DNA of 64,000 bases from Notoacmeibacter ruber. GTDB lineage: Bacteria; Pseudomonadota; Alphaproteobacteria; Rhizobiales; Rhizobiaceae. The DNA lies in contig NZ_RCWN01000001.1 in NCBI RefSeq assembly GCF_003668555.1, positions 806,001 through 870,000 of the forward strand, given 5' to 3'. A program made the position numbers and the translations under genes. The notes under the pieces were generated by a model. That model saw only the letters and a list, made by a program, of their open reading frames with translations. It was not told the origin of the DNA and did no database searches. This document shows, piece after piece, positions 9,859 to 20,337 of this stretch (within the stretch, counting starts at the first letter, position 1; each line of letters opens with the position of its first letter).

Positions 9859-11256
9859 TTACATACCAGCGCGGCTCTGTTTCTTGATATGATCCTCCAC
9901 CATTTCCAGCTCCGGGGAAAGGACTTCGTAGTGCTCCTCCCGGCTCATCAGGTCTGAAAGGTGGGGGGGCAAGGCAGGGGTAACCCCGCTTGCCCTGATG
10001 ACGGCGTCGGGAAATTTCGCCGGGTGCGCTGTTGCCAGAACCACCATGGGCGTTCCCGCTTCGCCGTAACGGCGCGCAACGGCATGTGCTGCTGCGGAAT
10101 GCGGATCGAGCAGATAATTGCATTGCTCCCTGGTGCGCCTGATTTCGGCTGCGACCGCGTCCTCATCGGCGCGGTCGGCGGCGAATCCTTCGCGGATCTT
10201 GCCGAGCAGACTCTCTTCCAGCTTGAAGCTGCGACTCTGCTGAAGCTGCTCCATAGAACGTCGGACGGCCGCGGCATTCTGCCCGCCAGCCTCGAACAGG
10301 AGCCGCTCGAAATTGGAGGAAATCTGGATATCCATGGAAGGTGAGGTCGTCGCGACCACGCTTTCCATCGTGTAGCTGCCCGTTTCGAGCGTGCGGGCTA
10401 GAATGTCATTGGCGTTGGTGGCAATGACCAGCCGCTCGATCGGAAGACCCATCCGCTTGGCGCAGTAGCCGGCGAAGATGTCGCCGAAATTTCCTGTCGG
10501 AACGGTGAAGGAGACCGGCCGATCCGGAGCGCCGAGGCTGAGCGCGCTGGAGAAATAGTAGACGATCTGGGCCATGATCCGCGCCCAGTTGATCGAGTTG
10601 ACCCCTGAAAGCCGGACATTGTCGCGGAACCGGTGATGATTGAACATGCTTTTGACGAGAGACTGGCAGTCGTCGAAATTGCCTTCAATTGCTAGTGCGT
10701 GGACATTGGCGTGCGGAGACGTTGTCATCTGTCGCTGCTGGACGGGCGAAACCCGTCCGTGAGGAAAGAGGATGAAAATGTCGGTCCGGTCCTGCCCGCC
10801 AAACCCGTCGATCGCGGCGCCGCCCGTATCGCCGGACGTGGCGCCGACGATGGTCGCCCGTTCATCGCGCTCGATCAGCACGTGATCCATCAGCCGCGCC
10901 AATAGCTGCATGGCGACGTCCTTGAAGGCGAGCGTCGGGCCGTGAAACAGTTCGAGAACGAACCGGTTATGGCCGGTCTGGACCAGCGGGCAGATCGCTT
11001 CATGGGCGAAGGTGCCATAGGCCTCGCGGACAATCGCTTCGAACGGCTTCCGTTCGATTTCGCCTTCGACAAAGGGCCAGAGCACGGTGATCGCCAGTTC
11101 GACATAGGATAGCGAGGCCATGGCGCGGATCTCGTCGCGGCTGAACTGCGGCCACTCTCGCGGCACGTAGAGACCGCCATCGCGGGCCAGACCGGTAAGC
11201 AGCGCGTCTCTGAAAGGGAGGGCAGGGGCCTCGCCCCGTGTCGAAATATAGTCCAT
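9859..11256 (-). CDS. thrC: Threonine synthase
   Basis: PLP-dependent lyase converting O-phosphohomoserine to threonine, completing the step begun by ThrB at 1446. 465 aa, the length of the proteobacterial class. The N-terminal YISTRGEAP is diagnostic, and the cofactor lysine is K112 in GPTLAFKDVAMQ. The SGDTGGAAI motif of the PLP phosphate site is present. The frame is open upstream to 11406, but homology begins at MDYISTRG; the ATG two codons upstream (11262) is equally possible. The ribosome-binding site is weak in either case. Divergent from the lipoprotein gene at 11460. Confidence 0.96.
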   Translation of the reverse strand: MDYISTRGEAPALPFRDALLTGLARDGGLYVPREWPQFSRDEIRAMASLSYVELAITVLWPFVEGEIERKPFEAIVREAYGTFAHEAICPLVQTGHNRFVLELFHGPTLAFKDVAMQLLARLMDHVLIERDERATIVGATSGDTGGAAIDGFGGQDRTDIFILFPHGRVSPVQQRQMTTSPHANVHALAIEGNFDDCQSLVKSMFNHHRFRDNVRLSGVNSINWARIMAQIVYYFSSALSLGAPDRPVSFTVPTGNFGDIFAGYCAKRMGLPIERLVIATNANDILARTLETGSYTMESVVATTSPSMDIQISSNFERLLFEAGGQNAAAVRRSMEQLQQSRSFKLEESLLGKIREGFAADRADEDAVAAEIRRTREQCNYLLDPHSAAAHAVARRYGEAGTPMVVLATAHPAKFPDAVIRASGVTPALPPHLSDLMSREEHYEVLSPELEMVEDHIKKQSRAGM

Positions 11257-11459
11257 GGTCATGTCCAGGCAGGCCGTTCGTCGCCGAAGCCGAAAGGCAA
11301 TCGTGAATGTGCCGCTTCGTATAGGCAATGCCCCACCCAATGCAAACGGAGATCGGGCGTGCAAACCTTCGCTGCCATTGTTTCGACGCATCCAGACGGT
11401 TTTCATCGCGGTTGAGAACCGGTAGAACTCGCCAGCTATCGGATTGCGGTGTGGGATTG

Positions 11460-12041
11460 ATGACTATGATTTTTAAAGGCAAGGGCGGCGCATCAGTCAG
11501 GATGGCCGCGATCTTCCTCATGGGTGCGACGCTTGCCGCCTGTCAGAGCGCGGGTGACGGACTTGATGTAGCGGGTGCGGAAAAGGACAAGAGCGACATT
11601 GAACGCGTTTCGTTCGAGGACCTGCGCGGCTATTGCCCGACCGTACAGCTTCGTGAAGGCACGGCTTATTTCAACGTCTATGAAGGCGATGAAACATCGC
11701 AGAATGTCCGCTACCAGGCCGCGATCACCGACGTGACACGTCAGTGCAAATACGAAAACGGGCAGTTGGCCATGAAGGTCGCCGTTGCCGGCCGGGTTCT
11801 TCTCGGACCACAGGGCAGCAGCGGCACCGTCAAACTGCCGATCCGCGTTGCCGCGCTGACCGGTGGAGACGAAGTCCTCTATTCGGAAATTCAGCCCTAC
11901 ACCCTCGAGGTCAATGCGAGCGGCGCGACCCAGTTTATCTATACCGATAGCGATATTCGGGTGAGCCAGCCCGACGCGCGAAACATCGTGATCTATGCCG
12001 GTTTCGATGAAGGCCCGAAGAAGGCTGCGGCGACGAACTGA
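11460..12041 (+). CDS. Putative lipoprotein of unknown function
   Basis: 193 aa, with a type II signal peptide: a basic start (KGKGGASVR), a hydrophobic segment and the lipobox LAACQS placing the lipidated cysteine near residue 27. The mature part is about 165 residues, polar, predicted beta-rich, and contains two further cysteines (YCPTV and RQCKY) that could form a disulfide. I do not recognise a named domain. Two in-frame ATGs (11460, 11466) are possible starts. The 203-bp divergent gap with thrC holds both promoters. Probably an inner- or outer-membrane-anchored periplasmic protein; the function is unknown. Confidence 0.75.
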   Translation: MTMIFKGKGGASVRMAAIFLMGATLAACQSAGDGLDVAGAEKDKSDIERVSFEDLRGYCPTVQLREGTAYFNVYEGDETSQNVRYQAAITDVTRQCKYENGQLAMKVAVAGRVLLGPQGSSGTVKLPIRVAALTGGDEVLYSEIQPYTLEVNASGATQFIYTDSDIRVSQPDARNIVIYAGFDEGPKKAAATN

Positions 12042-12052
12042 TTTTCGGCAGC

Positions 12053-12072
12053 GGGCTAGGTTTCTCTAGCCC
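12053..12072. terminator. Possible shared hairpin between convergent genes
   Basis: GGGCTAG and CTAGCCC form a 7-bp stem around a 6-base loop between the lipoprotein stop and the convergent HAD gene, covering the HAD stop codon. No clear T-run follows on either strand, so terminator activity is uncertain. Confidence 0.35.
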
Positions 12073-12761
12073 AGCCGGCCAAAGCTGCCGAGAGCCTCGA
12101 CCGTGGCTGGGAAATCCTGAAGCCTGGCGATCACCGTTTCCGCGCCCGCCTCGAGCAGCTTGTCCGCATGGCCGGGATAGGAATGGCCGCCGCCCGTAAA
12201 GCCGATGACACGCATGCCGGCCCGGCTGGCGCCGTGCACGCCATGGGTGGAATCCTCCAACACGAAGGTCCGGTCCGGTTTGGCGCCCGCCTTCTCGGCG
12301 GCCATCAGATAAATGTCCGGTGCCGGCTTCTCCATGATGCCCTCTTCGTCCTTGGCGCTGTAGAGCACCGGAACGAGCGGTTTCAGGCCGGTTTTCGTCA
12401 GCGTTATGTCGAGGCGATCATAGCCGGAATTCGAACAGACCGCGAAAGGCAGTCCAACGGACTGCAGCAGCCAGGCTGCCCCGTCGATCATCTTGGTTTC
12501 GCGTGCGAGACGCCGGTCGATTTCCTTTTCCGCGTCGCCAAGCAGAGAGGCGGGGATCGGGATATTCGCTTCCGCTTCCACCGCCAGAAGAATGTCCTTG
12601 AAGGTGAGGCCGGCAAAGCGTTCGGCCATCTCTTCCGGCGTGATCTCGTAACCGACCGACGACAGCAGCTTGGCATCGACACGCGCGGCGATCACCTCGG
12701 AATCGACAAGCACGCCATCGCAGTCGAAAATGACGAATTCGGGAGCAGACATAGGCAGCAA
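12066..12761 (-). CDS. HAD-IA hydrolase (phosphatase/phosphoglucomutase-like)
   Basis: 231-aa HAD-superfamily phosphatase. Motif I is FDCDGVLVDSE (nucleophile D in DCDG, acid-base D two residues on), motif II is the SNS of AVCSNSGYDR, motif III the lysine in MEKPAPDIYLMAAEK, and motif IV is LEDSTHGV. The helical cap between motifs I and II is of the C1 type, as in beta-phosphoglucomutase and phosphoglycolate phosphatase, so a sugar phosphate is a likely substrate, but it cannot be specified. The start could be the ATG at 12761 or at 12752. Divergent from ccrM across about 150 bp. Confidence 0.88.
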   Translation of the reverse strand: MLPMSAPEFVIFDCDGVLVDSEVIAARVDAKLLSSVGYEITPEEMAERFAGLTFKDILLAVEAEANIPIPASLLGDAEKEIDRRLARETKMIDGAAWLLQSVGLPFAVCSNSGYDRLDITLTKTGLKPLVPVLYSAKDEEGIMEKPAPDIYLMAAEKAGAKPDRTFVLEDSTHGVHGASRAGMRVIGFTGGGHSYPGHADKLLEAGAETVIARLQDFPATVEALGSFGRLG

Positions 12762-12907
12762 CGCTTTCTGTGAGGGCGTGAATCCGGGCGGCTATAGCTG
12801 CCAAAGGGGACTGACTTCAACCCGACTGCGCCGTTTCGGCACACCATTCACGCAATCTTCATTCTGTCGGGTAACCATGTGGGTGTGTTTGTTGCGTATC
12901 CGAGTAA

Positions 12908-14083
<1,176 letters not shown>

Positions 14084-14088
14084 CAATC

Positions 14089-14700
14089 TCAATCGACAGT
14101 AACGCCGAGTTTTCGCAGATCGCGGCGTAGCTCTTCCGGCTCACGGAAGAGGATCGCCTTCCAGCCGGCCTCGCGTGCCGCTTCCACATTGCGCGCAGAA
14201 TCATCGATGAAGACGGTGCGTTCTGGATCGAGCCCGAACACCTTCTGATGGTGGGCGTAGATGGCGGGATCCGGCTTGACCATGCGGATCTGGCCGGAGA
14301 CGGTCACGCCACGCGGCTCGGCCAGAAAGTCGTAGCGCTCCTGGGCGATCGGATAGGTATCGGCGGACCAATTGGTCAGCAGCGTGACATCGTAGCCCCG
14401 GGCGATCAACGAACGCATGATCGCAACGGATTCCCCAATGGCGTGGGGCACCGTGAGGTGCCAGTTCTGGCGAAAAAGACGGATCAACTCTTCCCGATGG
14501 GGAAATTGCGCGGCGAGAACCTCTTCGCCTTCTGCCCAACTGCGGCCCGCATCCTGTTGCAGGTTCCAGCCCGGAAAATCGACTTCCTCGAAAAAGCGCT
14601 TGCGGTCGGCTTCGTCCGGCAATGCGTCCAGATAGGCGGCATGATGATCCCAGTGCACCAGCACCCGGCCAATGTCGAAAACGATGTGCTCGATCGCCAT
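14089..14700 (-). CDS. HAD-IA phosphatase (haloacid dehalogenase-like)
   Basis: 203 aa. Motif I is FDIGRVLVHWD, where the nucleophile D is present but the usual second D of DxD is replaced (DIGRV); this occurs in YihX-like alpha-D-glucose-1-phosphatases, which read FDxGxV. Motif II is LTNWS, motif III the lysine in MVKPDPAIYAHH, and motif IV IDDSARNVEAA. The WDHHAAYLDAL and GWNLQQDAGRSW segments also resemble the YihX group. A sugar-phosphate substrate is inferred. The ATG is one base after the mutY stop (TGACATG), so the two genes are coupled. Confidence 0.85.
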   Translation of the reverse strand: MAIEHIVFDIGRVLVHWDHHAAYLDALPDEADRKRFFEEVDFPGWNLQQDAGRSWAEGEEVLAAQFPHREELIRLFRQNWHLTVPHAIGESVAIMRSLIARGYDVTLLTNWSADTYPIAQERYDFLAEPRGVTVSGQIRMVKPDPAIYAHHQKVFGLDPERTVFIDDSARNVEAAREAGWKAILFREPEELRRDLRKLGVTVD

Positions 14701-14701
14701 G

Positions 14702-15805
14702 TCATATCTTCCCACTGTTAAATGCATCGGGGATCGCGGCCGCGATCGCCTTTCTCATGACTGTGGGCAAGGCTTCTCCGGCAAGCCTCTCTCGCGGGCA
14801 CCAGAATGCACCGGGCGGTAAATCAGCGCCGTGCGGGGTCTGCGCCCACATGACCTCCAAGGTAAGGAGGAAGTGCGTGAAACCATGCTCCGCCGTCCCG
14901 CAATCCACCCAATCGGCAGAAAAAGGCGCGGCGCCTTCACCGGTTGCACCATCCTTTTTCGAAGAAAATTCGGTAACATAGGGTCCTGCCATGCCACCAA
15001 GAAGGCCGGATGGCGGTCGGCGTACCAGAAGGACCGCCCCGTCGGTAGCACGCTCCGCGACAAAGGCCGCGGCCAGCCGCGATGGCCGTTCCTTTTTTGG
15101 CGCCTTGACCGGCAGGGTTGCAGGGTCAGGGCCGGCCAGAAAAGCCGTACAGCGGTCATTGATCGGGCAGAGGACGCAGGCCGGGCGCTTCGGTGTGCAG
15201 ATCGTGGCACCGAGATCCATCATGGCTTGTGCGAAATCACCCGGCCGATCCAGCGGTGTCATGGCCGCGACCGTTTCCCGAATCAGCGACTTGGCGGACT
15301 TTACCGGTTCGGCGAGCGCCAGAAGACGGCTGACGACCCGCTCGACATTGCCATCGACCACGGGCACCGCCTCGCCATAGGCAATCGCGGCAATGGCATT
15401 CGAGGTATATTCGCCAACACCCGGCAGGGCGCGCAGGCCTTCGGCATTACCGGGGAAGCCGCTGGCCTCGGCGACCTTGCGGGCCGCTGCAATGAGATTT
15501 CGTGCGCGTGAATAATAGCCAAGCCCTGCCCACGCCGCCATCACATCATCGTCCGCGGCGGCAGCGAGGCTCTCGACTGTCGGCCATGTCACGGTGAAGC
15601 GGCGATAGTAGCTTTTGACCGCCGCGACAGTGGTCTGTTGTAGCATCACTTCGGAGAGCCAGACTCTGTATGGATCAGGCCGGACGCCATTTCTCAACGC
15701 TTCCGGGCCCGTTCGCCAAGGCAGGTCGCGGGCATGACGATCATACCAGTCCAGCAGCGCTGGGGCGATCATGCGGCTGTCGAAAGCCTTCGCATTATCC
15801 GACAT
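14702..15805 (-). CDS. mutY: A/G-specific adenine glycosylase
   Basis: Base-excision enzyme that removes adenine mispaired with 8-oxoguanine. 367 aa. Helix-hairpin-helix LPGVGEYTSNA, catalytic D in VVDGNVERV, catalytic E in SEVMLQQTTV, and a [4Fe-4S] cluster C-x6-C-x2-C-x5-C (CTPKRPACVLCPINDRC). The C-terminal NUDIX-like 8-oxoG-recognition domain (AAAFVAERATDGAVLLVRR and onward) is complete. The start is uncertain: ATG at 15805 or 15832, neither with a good ribosome-binding site. Divergent from the DUF721 gene with under 100 bp between them. Confidence 0.95.
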   Translation of the reverse strand: MSDNAKAFDSRMIAPALLDWYDRHARDLPWRTGPEALRNGVRPDPYRVWLSEVMLQQTTVAAVKSYYRRFTVTWPTVESLAAAADDDVMAAWAGLGYYSRARNLIAAARKVAEASGFPGNAEGLRALPGVGEYTSNAIAAIAYGEAVPVVDGNVERVVSRLLALAEPVKSAKSLIRETVAAMTPLDRPGDFAQAMMDLGATICTPKRPACVLCPINDRCTAFLAGPDPATLPVKAPKKERPSRLAAAFVAERATDGAVLLVRRPPSGLLGGMAGPYVTEFSSKKDGATGEGAAPFSADWVDCGTAEHGFTHFLLTLEVMWAQTPHGADLPPGAFWCPRERLAGEALPTVMRKAIAAAIPDAFNSGKI

Positions 15806-15899
15806 CTCGGCAACTTGTCGGGAAGAGGCCATATCGGCGGTTTCGGCCCTGTGCTAAGGAAATCGAGAACAACACTTCGGTCAGTGCAGCGGAGAAGAT

Positions 15900-16403
15900 A
15901 TGGCCAAACGGCCTCGCAAACGCAATGCGCAGCCAGTCTCCGATCTGGTCTCCGGCCTCGTCAATCCCGTTTTGCGGAAGCGGGCCGGCATATCTCTGGA
16001 ATTGATTCAGGGCTGGGAGGAGATCGCGGGCCGTCGACTGGCACGCCTTTCAAGGCCCGAGCGGATTGTATGGCCCCGTCGCGCTTCGGAGGACGATCCT
16101 TTCAAACCAGCGACGCTCATCATTGCCGCCGAAGGTTATGCCGCTCTGGCGATCCAGCACGAGACAGGTGAACTGATAGCGCGGGTGAATACATTTCTCG
16201 GATATGGCGCGATCGAACGTATCAAGCTGGTCCAAAAACCGGTGATACGGTTGGAGGAGGAGAAACACCGTCCCGTCCTTCGTTCTCTTCGACCCGATGA
16301 GGAGCAATCCCTGAACGACAGCTTGTCCGGGATTGAAGATCAGTCGCTGCGCAGCGCTCTGGAGCGGCTGGGCCGTGCCGTGAAAGGCGAAGCTGGAGGC
16401 TAG
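15900..16403 (+). CDS. DUF721 / DciA-like protein
   Basis: 167 aa, cytosolic. Seen: basic N-terminus, a helix-turn segment VSDLVSGLVNPVLRKRAG, a WEEIAGRRLARLSRPERIVW core, and LIIAAEGYAALAIQHETGELIARVN, which match DUF721. This family includes DciA, the loader of the replicative helicase DnaB in bacteria lacking DnaC/DnaI; that role is an inference from the family. The ATG at 15900 is preceded by GGAG with a 5-base spacing. Placed between mutY and the DsbA gene as in many rhizobia. Confidence 0.88.
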   Translation: MAKRPRKRNAQPVSDLVSGLVNPVLRKRAGISLELIQGWEEIAGRRLARLSRPERIVWPRRASEDDPFKPATLIIAAEGYAALAIQHETGELIARVNTFLGYGAIERIKLVQKPVIRLEEEKHRPVLRSLRPDEEQSLNDSLSGIEDQSLRSALERLGRAVKGEAGG

Positions 16404-16547
16404 AGTGCCGCGGCGTCCCGCCGATGCTGGAAGTCGGCGCCGCCGATCATATCTTGGCGTCATGCTCTTGCCCCGTTTTCAAGCAAGGCATGGGGCAATG
16501 AAAGAATTTAAGGCGCCCGGCGGCGCCACGATCATGAAAGGCATACA

Positions 16548-17498
16548 ATGAATTTGCAGCTTCTCCGCTCCTCCAGTCTTGTCGGCGTCACCGCTGCCAG
16601 CATTCTGGCGCTCGGCCTTGCCGCCTGTTCCGATAGCAATGAGATGACGGCCGACGCCGCCTCGCCGGACGAGCAGGTCACCGCGTCGACCGACGCCTCT
16701 TCAACGGCGGCCCCGGATGAGACGTCGGACGCGCCAGAAGAGCTGGCTCAGGCTGACACCGCGACCGAAGACGAGACGACCGGTTTTTCGGCGGAGGCCG
16801 GTGATGGCGCCGAACCCGAGGCCGATGCCGAAGAAGCGGACACGTCCCAGACCCTGCCTACCGAGGCTGCTGAAGACGCGGGAGCGAAAGACGCTGCCGA
16901 CCCCGCTGCGATCGAGCGGGCGGAAGCGCCTCAGCCGGCCGGTACGGTCGATATGGATACGCTTCTGCAAAATGGCAGCCTTCCGGAAAAGGTGCTCGGT
17001 AGCGAAGACGCTCCCGTCACCATCGTCGAATATGCCTCGATGACCTGCGGTCACTGCCGTGCCTTCCATGAGGAGACTTTTCCCGAACTGAACAAAGCCT
17101 TCATCCAGACGGGCAAGGTGCGCTTTATCCTGAGGGAGTTCCCGCTGGACCCCAGGGCCACGGCCGCCTTCATGCTGGCGCGCTGTTCGGAGGATAAATA
17201 TTTCCCGGTGGTCGATGTGCTCTTCAACCGCCAGAACGTTTGGGCGCGTGCCGAGCCGCAGGACGCTGCCAAGACTTTGTTTGATACCGTCAAGATCGCG
17301 GGCTTTACGGAGGAATCCTTCGATGCCTGCCTGCAGGATCAGACGCTGCTGGATAATGTGAACGCGGTGCGTGAGAGGGCGAGCGACGAATTCGGAGTCG
17401 ATTCCACGCCGACCTTCTTCATCGACGGCAATCGCTATCCCGGCGCAATGTCGATCGGCCAGTTGGCGACGCTTATCGATCAGGCCGAAGCCGAGTAA
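16548..17498 (+). CDS. Lipoprotein DsbA-family thiol-disulfide oxidoreductase with acidic linker
   Basis: 316 aa. A type II signal peptide with lipobox LAAC (lipidated C27), then about 100 residues of Ala/Glu/Asp/Thr-rich low-complexity sequence (28-130) that is probably disordered, then a thioredoxin-fold DsbA domain with active site C167-G-H-C170 in MTCGHCRAFHEE and the cis-proline loop STPTFF. The CGHC dipeptide differs from the CPHC of E. coli DsbA and is seen in the BdbD/Com1-like group. It should form or exchange disulfides in envelope proteins while tethered to the membrane. A strong terminator follows, so it is separate from ppdK. Confidence 0.9.
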   Translation: MNLQLLRSSSLVGVTAASILALGLAACSDSNEMTADAASPDEQVTASTDASSTAAPDETSDAPEELAQADTATEDETTGFSAEAGDGAEPEADAEEADTSQTLPTEAAEDAGAKDAADPAAIERAEAPQPAGTVDMDTLLQNGSLPEKVLGSEDAPVTIVEYASMTCGHCRAFHEETFPELNKAFIQTGKVRFILREFPLDPRATAAFMLARCSEDKYFPVVDVLFNRQNVWARAEPQDAAKTLFDTVKIAGFTEESFDACLQDQTLLDNVNAVRERASDEFGVDSTPTFFIDGNRYPGAMSIGQLATLIDQAEAE

Positions 17499-17521
17499 GC
17501 AAATTCAGATTTTTAACGCAG

Positions 17522-17552
17522 AAGCCCGTTTTGCAATGCAAAACGGGCTTTT
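17522..17552 (+). terminator. Rho-independent terminator after the DsbA gene
   Basis: A 13-bp perfect stem (AAGCCCGTTTTGC with GCAAAACGGGCTT) around a 3-base loop, running into TTTT. It lies 23 bp past the stop codon and separates the dsbA transcript from ppdK. Confidence 0.9.
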
Positions 17553-17615
17553 CGCATTTGCAGGACATGACGTAATTGTGTTTGCTGCAGCGGGGAGGCC
17601 AAGGCAGGAAAGATC

Positions 17616-20327
17616 GTGAAGGGCGGAGAAGTTCAGGCGCCGCAGCGCTACGTCTATGTTTTCGGGGCAGGCGAAGCGGACGGCACGGCAGAAATGTCCG
17701 ACATTCTGGGCGGCAAGGGCGCAAACCTTGCCGAGATGGCTTCGCTTGGCCTGCCTGTCCCTCCGGGATTCACGCTGACAACCGAAGTCTGCCAGTATTT
17801 CAGTCGTCATAGGAGTGTTCCAGACGACCTGGAAGACGAAGTCCGTAAGGCGATGACCAGCCTCGAAGCCATGACCGGCCGGCGTTTTGGAGCGGCGCAG
17901 CATAGCCTGCTCCTCTCGGTTCGCTCCGGCGCGCGGGCATCCATGCCCGGCATGATGGATACGATCCTCAATCTCGGGATGAACGATCTGGCGGTCGAGG
18001 CGCTTGCCGAGGAGACCGGCGACGGGCGCTTTGCGTGGGACAGCTATCGCCGTTTCATCCAGATGTATTCCGACACGGTCTTGCGGCTCGATCTCGAATT
18101 CTTCGAAGAGATCCTCGAGGAAGAGCGTGAGAAGCGCGGCCGTTCCGAGGACATGGAGATGACCGCCGACGACTGGAAGGCGGTTGTCGCGCGGTATCTG
18201 GAGTTCATCGAGGAAGAGCTTGGTGAACCGTTTCCGCAGGATGTGGAAATTCAGCTTCGCGGCGCGATCCGGGCGGTCCTTGGATCGTGGATGAACCCGC
18301 GCGCCATTGCGTTTCGCGCCCTGCACGGCCTTCAGGAGCAGGAGGGAACGGCCGTCAATATCCAAGCCATGGTCTTCGGCAATCGCGATGACCGATCGGC
18401 GACGGGCGTCTGTTTCACGCGTGAACCGAATACGGGCGAGAAAACGCTCTACGGCGAGTATCTGCCAAGGGCGCAGGGCGAGGATGTAGTCTCGGGCCTG
18501 CGCACCCCGCTACCGCTCTCCGCGCAGCAGGCTCATGGTCATAGCGGCAACGGCGCCGAGTGTTCCATGGAAGTGGCTTTTCCCGACGCCTATGCCGAGC
18601 TGAAAGCCGTCGCAGGCCGGCTGGAAGCGCATTATGGCGATATGCAGGATATCGAGTTCACCATTGAGAGCGGTCAGCTTTATATTCTTCAGACACGCGC
18701 AGCCAAGCGCTCTGCCGGAGCGGCGTTGCGGATAGCCGTCGAAATGGCAGATGCCGGCCTGATCGACAGGGACGATGCGTTGCTTCGCATTGACCCTCTT
18801 TCGCTGGTCAGCCTTCTTCATGCGTCGATCGATCCGAACGCGGAGCGCGACGAGATCGCCCGTGGTTTGCCTGCGGCCCCAGGCGCGGCCTGCGGGCAGA
18901 TCGTGTTCTCGCCGGACGAAGCTGCCGAACTGGCGGAACGCGGCAAGAAAATCATTCTCGTTCGCACCGAGACGAGCCCCGAAGATATTCACGGCATGAG
19001 TGCCGCCGAAGGCATACTGACGACGAGAGGCGGCACGACAAGTCATGCCGCGGTGGTCGCCAGAGGCATGGGCAAACCTTGTGTCTCGGGTGCCGGAACA
19101 CTTCGCGTGGACTATGCGGCCAAGACGCTCTCCACCATGGGCCGCACCTTTTCAGAAGGCGATCTCATCACGATCGACGGCACGAGCGGGGAGGTCTTTG
19201 CCGGCGGCATGACGATGCGCAAGCCGCAGCTTTCCGAGGATTTTCAGACCATTCTGCAGTGGGCCGACGCGGCCCGTCGTATGAAAGTGCGGACCAATAT
19301 CGATGTGGCGGGCGATGCCGATCTTGCGCGTGACTTCGGGGCGGAAGGTATCGGCCTTTGCCGCACCGAACACATGTTCTTCGAAGATGGGCGGATTCTC
19401 GCAATGCGCCAGCTTATCCTCGCCGAGACCGACCGCGACCGCGAGTCGGCCCTTCTGACGCTTTTGCCGAGCCAGCGTGACGACTTTATCGAACTATTCG
19501 AGCAGATGGCCGGTTTTCCGGTGACCATCCGCCTCCTCGATCCGCCCTTTCACGAATTTCTGCCGCAGTCCGATGAGGAATTGCAGGAGACCGCCGACCT
19601 TCTCAATGTGCCGGTCGAGAAGATCGAATTTCGCGCGGAAACCCTGCTTGAAACCAACCCCATGCTTGGCCACCGGGGCGTGCGGGTCGCGATCTCCTAT
19701 CCGGCGATCCCTGAGATGCAGGTGCGTGCTATTTTCGAGGCCGCGGTTGAGGCCGGGCGTCGTACGGGCCGTCAGGTCAAGCCCGAGATCATGTTGCCGC
19801 TGGTCAGTCTCCAGCGTGAGGTCGACTTCGTCCGCGAGATTATTGATCGCGTCGGCCGCGAGGTCATGAAAGAGACCGGAGCCAGTGTCGAATATACGGT
19901 CGGCATTCTGATCGAATTGCCGCGTGCGGCCGTGAGGGCGCGGCTGATCGCCGAGTCATGCGATTTCTTCTCATTCGGCACGAACGACCTGACCCAGACT
20001 GTCTTCGGGATCAGTCGCGACGACGCCGCGCAATTTCTAGAGACCTATCGCCAGGCCGGCATCGTCGAGGCCAATCCCTTCATTACCCTCGACGTCGAAG
20101 GCGTCGGAGAGATGATCAAGATCGCCTGCGAGAAGGGCCGCTCCGTGAAGGCCGACCTGATGACGGGCATATGCGGCGAGCACGCAGGCGATCCCAAATC
20201 GATCGAATTCTGCGAGCAGACGGGGCTGGATTACGTTTCCTGTTCGCCGTTTCGCGTGCCGATAGCCCGCCTTGCCGCCGCTCAGGCCGCCCTGCGGCTC
20301 AAGGAACAAAAGACGACGGAAAGCTGA
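17616..20327 (+). CDS. ppdK: Pyruvate, phosphate dikinase
   Basis: 903 aa, the full length of bacterial PPDK. Interconverts pyruvate, ATP and Pi with phosphoenolpyruvate, AMP and PPi. The N-terminal ATP-grasp domain begins LGGKGANLAEMASLGLPVPP; the phosphohistidine domain has TRGGTTSHAAVVARGMGKPC, with the swivelling catalytic histidine in TSHAA; the C-terminal PEP/pyruvate barrel carries GLCRTEHMFF and a glycine/cysteine-rich ITGIC-like segment near the end (MTGICGEHAGDP). It starts at a GTG preceded by AGGAAAGATC. Monocistronic by context, between the terminator and the convergent DUF427 gene. Confidence 0.97.
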   Translation: MKGGEVQAPQRYVYVFGAGEADGTAEMSDILGGKGANLAEMASLGLPVPPGFTLTTEVCQYFSRHRSVPDDLEDEVRKAMTSLEAMTGRRFGAAQHSLLLSVRSGARASMPGMMDTILNLGMNDLAVEALAEETGDGRFAWDSYRRFIQMYSDTVLRLDLEFFEEILEEEREKRGRSEDMEMTADDWKAVVARYLEFIEEELGEPFPQDVEIQLRGAIRAVLGSWMNPRAIAFRALHGLQEQEGTAVNIQAMVFGNRDDRSATGVCFTREPNTGEKTLYGEYLPRAQGEDVVSGLRTPLPLSAQQAHGHSGNGAECSMEVAFPDAYAELKAVAGRLEAHYGDMQDIEFTIESGQLYILQTRAAKRSAGAALRIAVEMADAGLIDRDDALLRIDPLSLVSLLHASIDPNAERDEIARGLPAAPGAACGQIVFSPDEAAELAERGKKIILVRTETSPEDIHGMSAAEGILTTRGGTTSHAAVVARGMGKPCVSGAGTLRVDYAAKTLSTMGRTFSEGDLITIDGTSGEVFAGGMTMRKPQLSEDFQTILQWADAARRMKVRTNIDVAGDADLARDFGAEGIGLCRTEHMFFEDGRILAMRQLILAETDRDRESALLTLLPSQRDDFIELFEQMAGFPVTIRLLDPPFHEFLPQSDEELQETADLLNVPVEKIEFRAETLLETNPMLGHRGVRVAISYPAIPEMQVRAIFEAAVEAGRRTGRQVKPEIMLPLVSLQREVDFVREIIDRVGREVMKETGASVEYTVGILIELPRAAVRARLIAESCDFFSFGTNDLTQTVFGISRDDAAQFLETYRQAGIVEANPFITLDVEGVGEMIKIACEKGRSVKADLMTGICGEHAGDPKSIEFCEQTGLDYVSCSPFRVPIARLAAAQAALRLKEQKTTES

Positions 20328-20337
20328 GCGCCAACGA

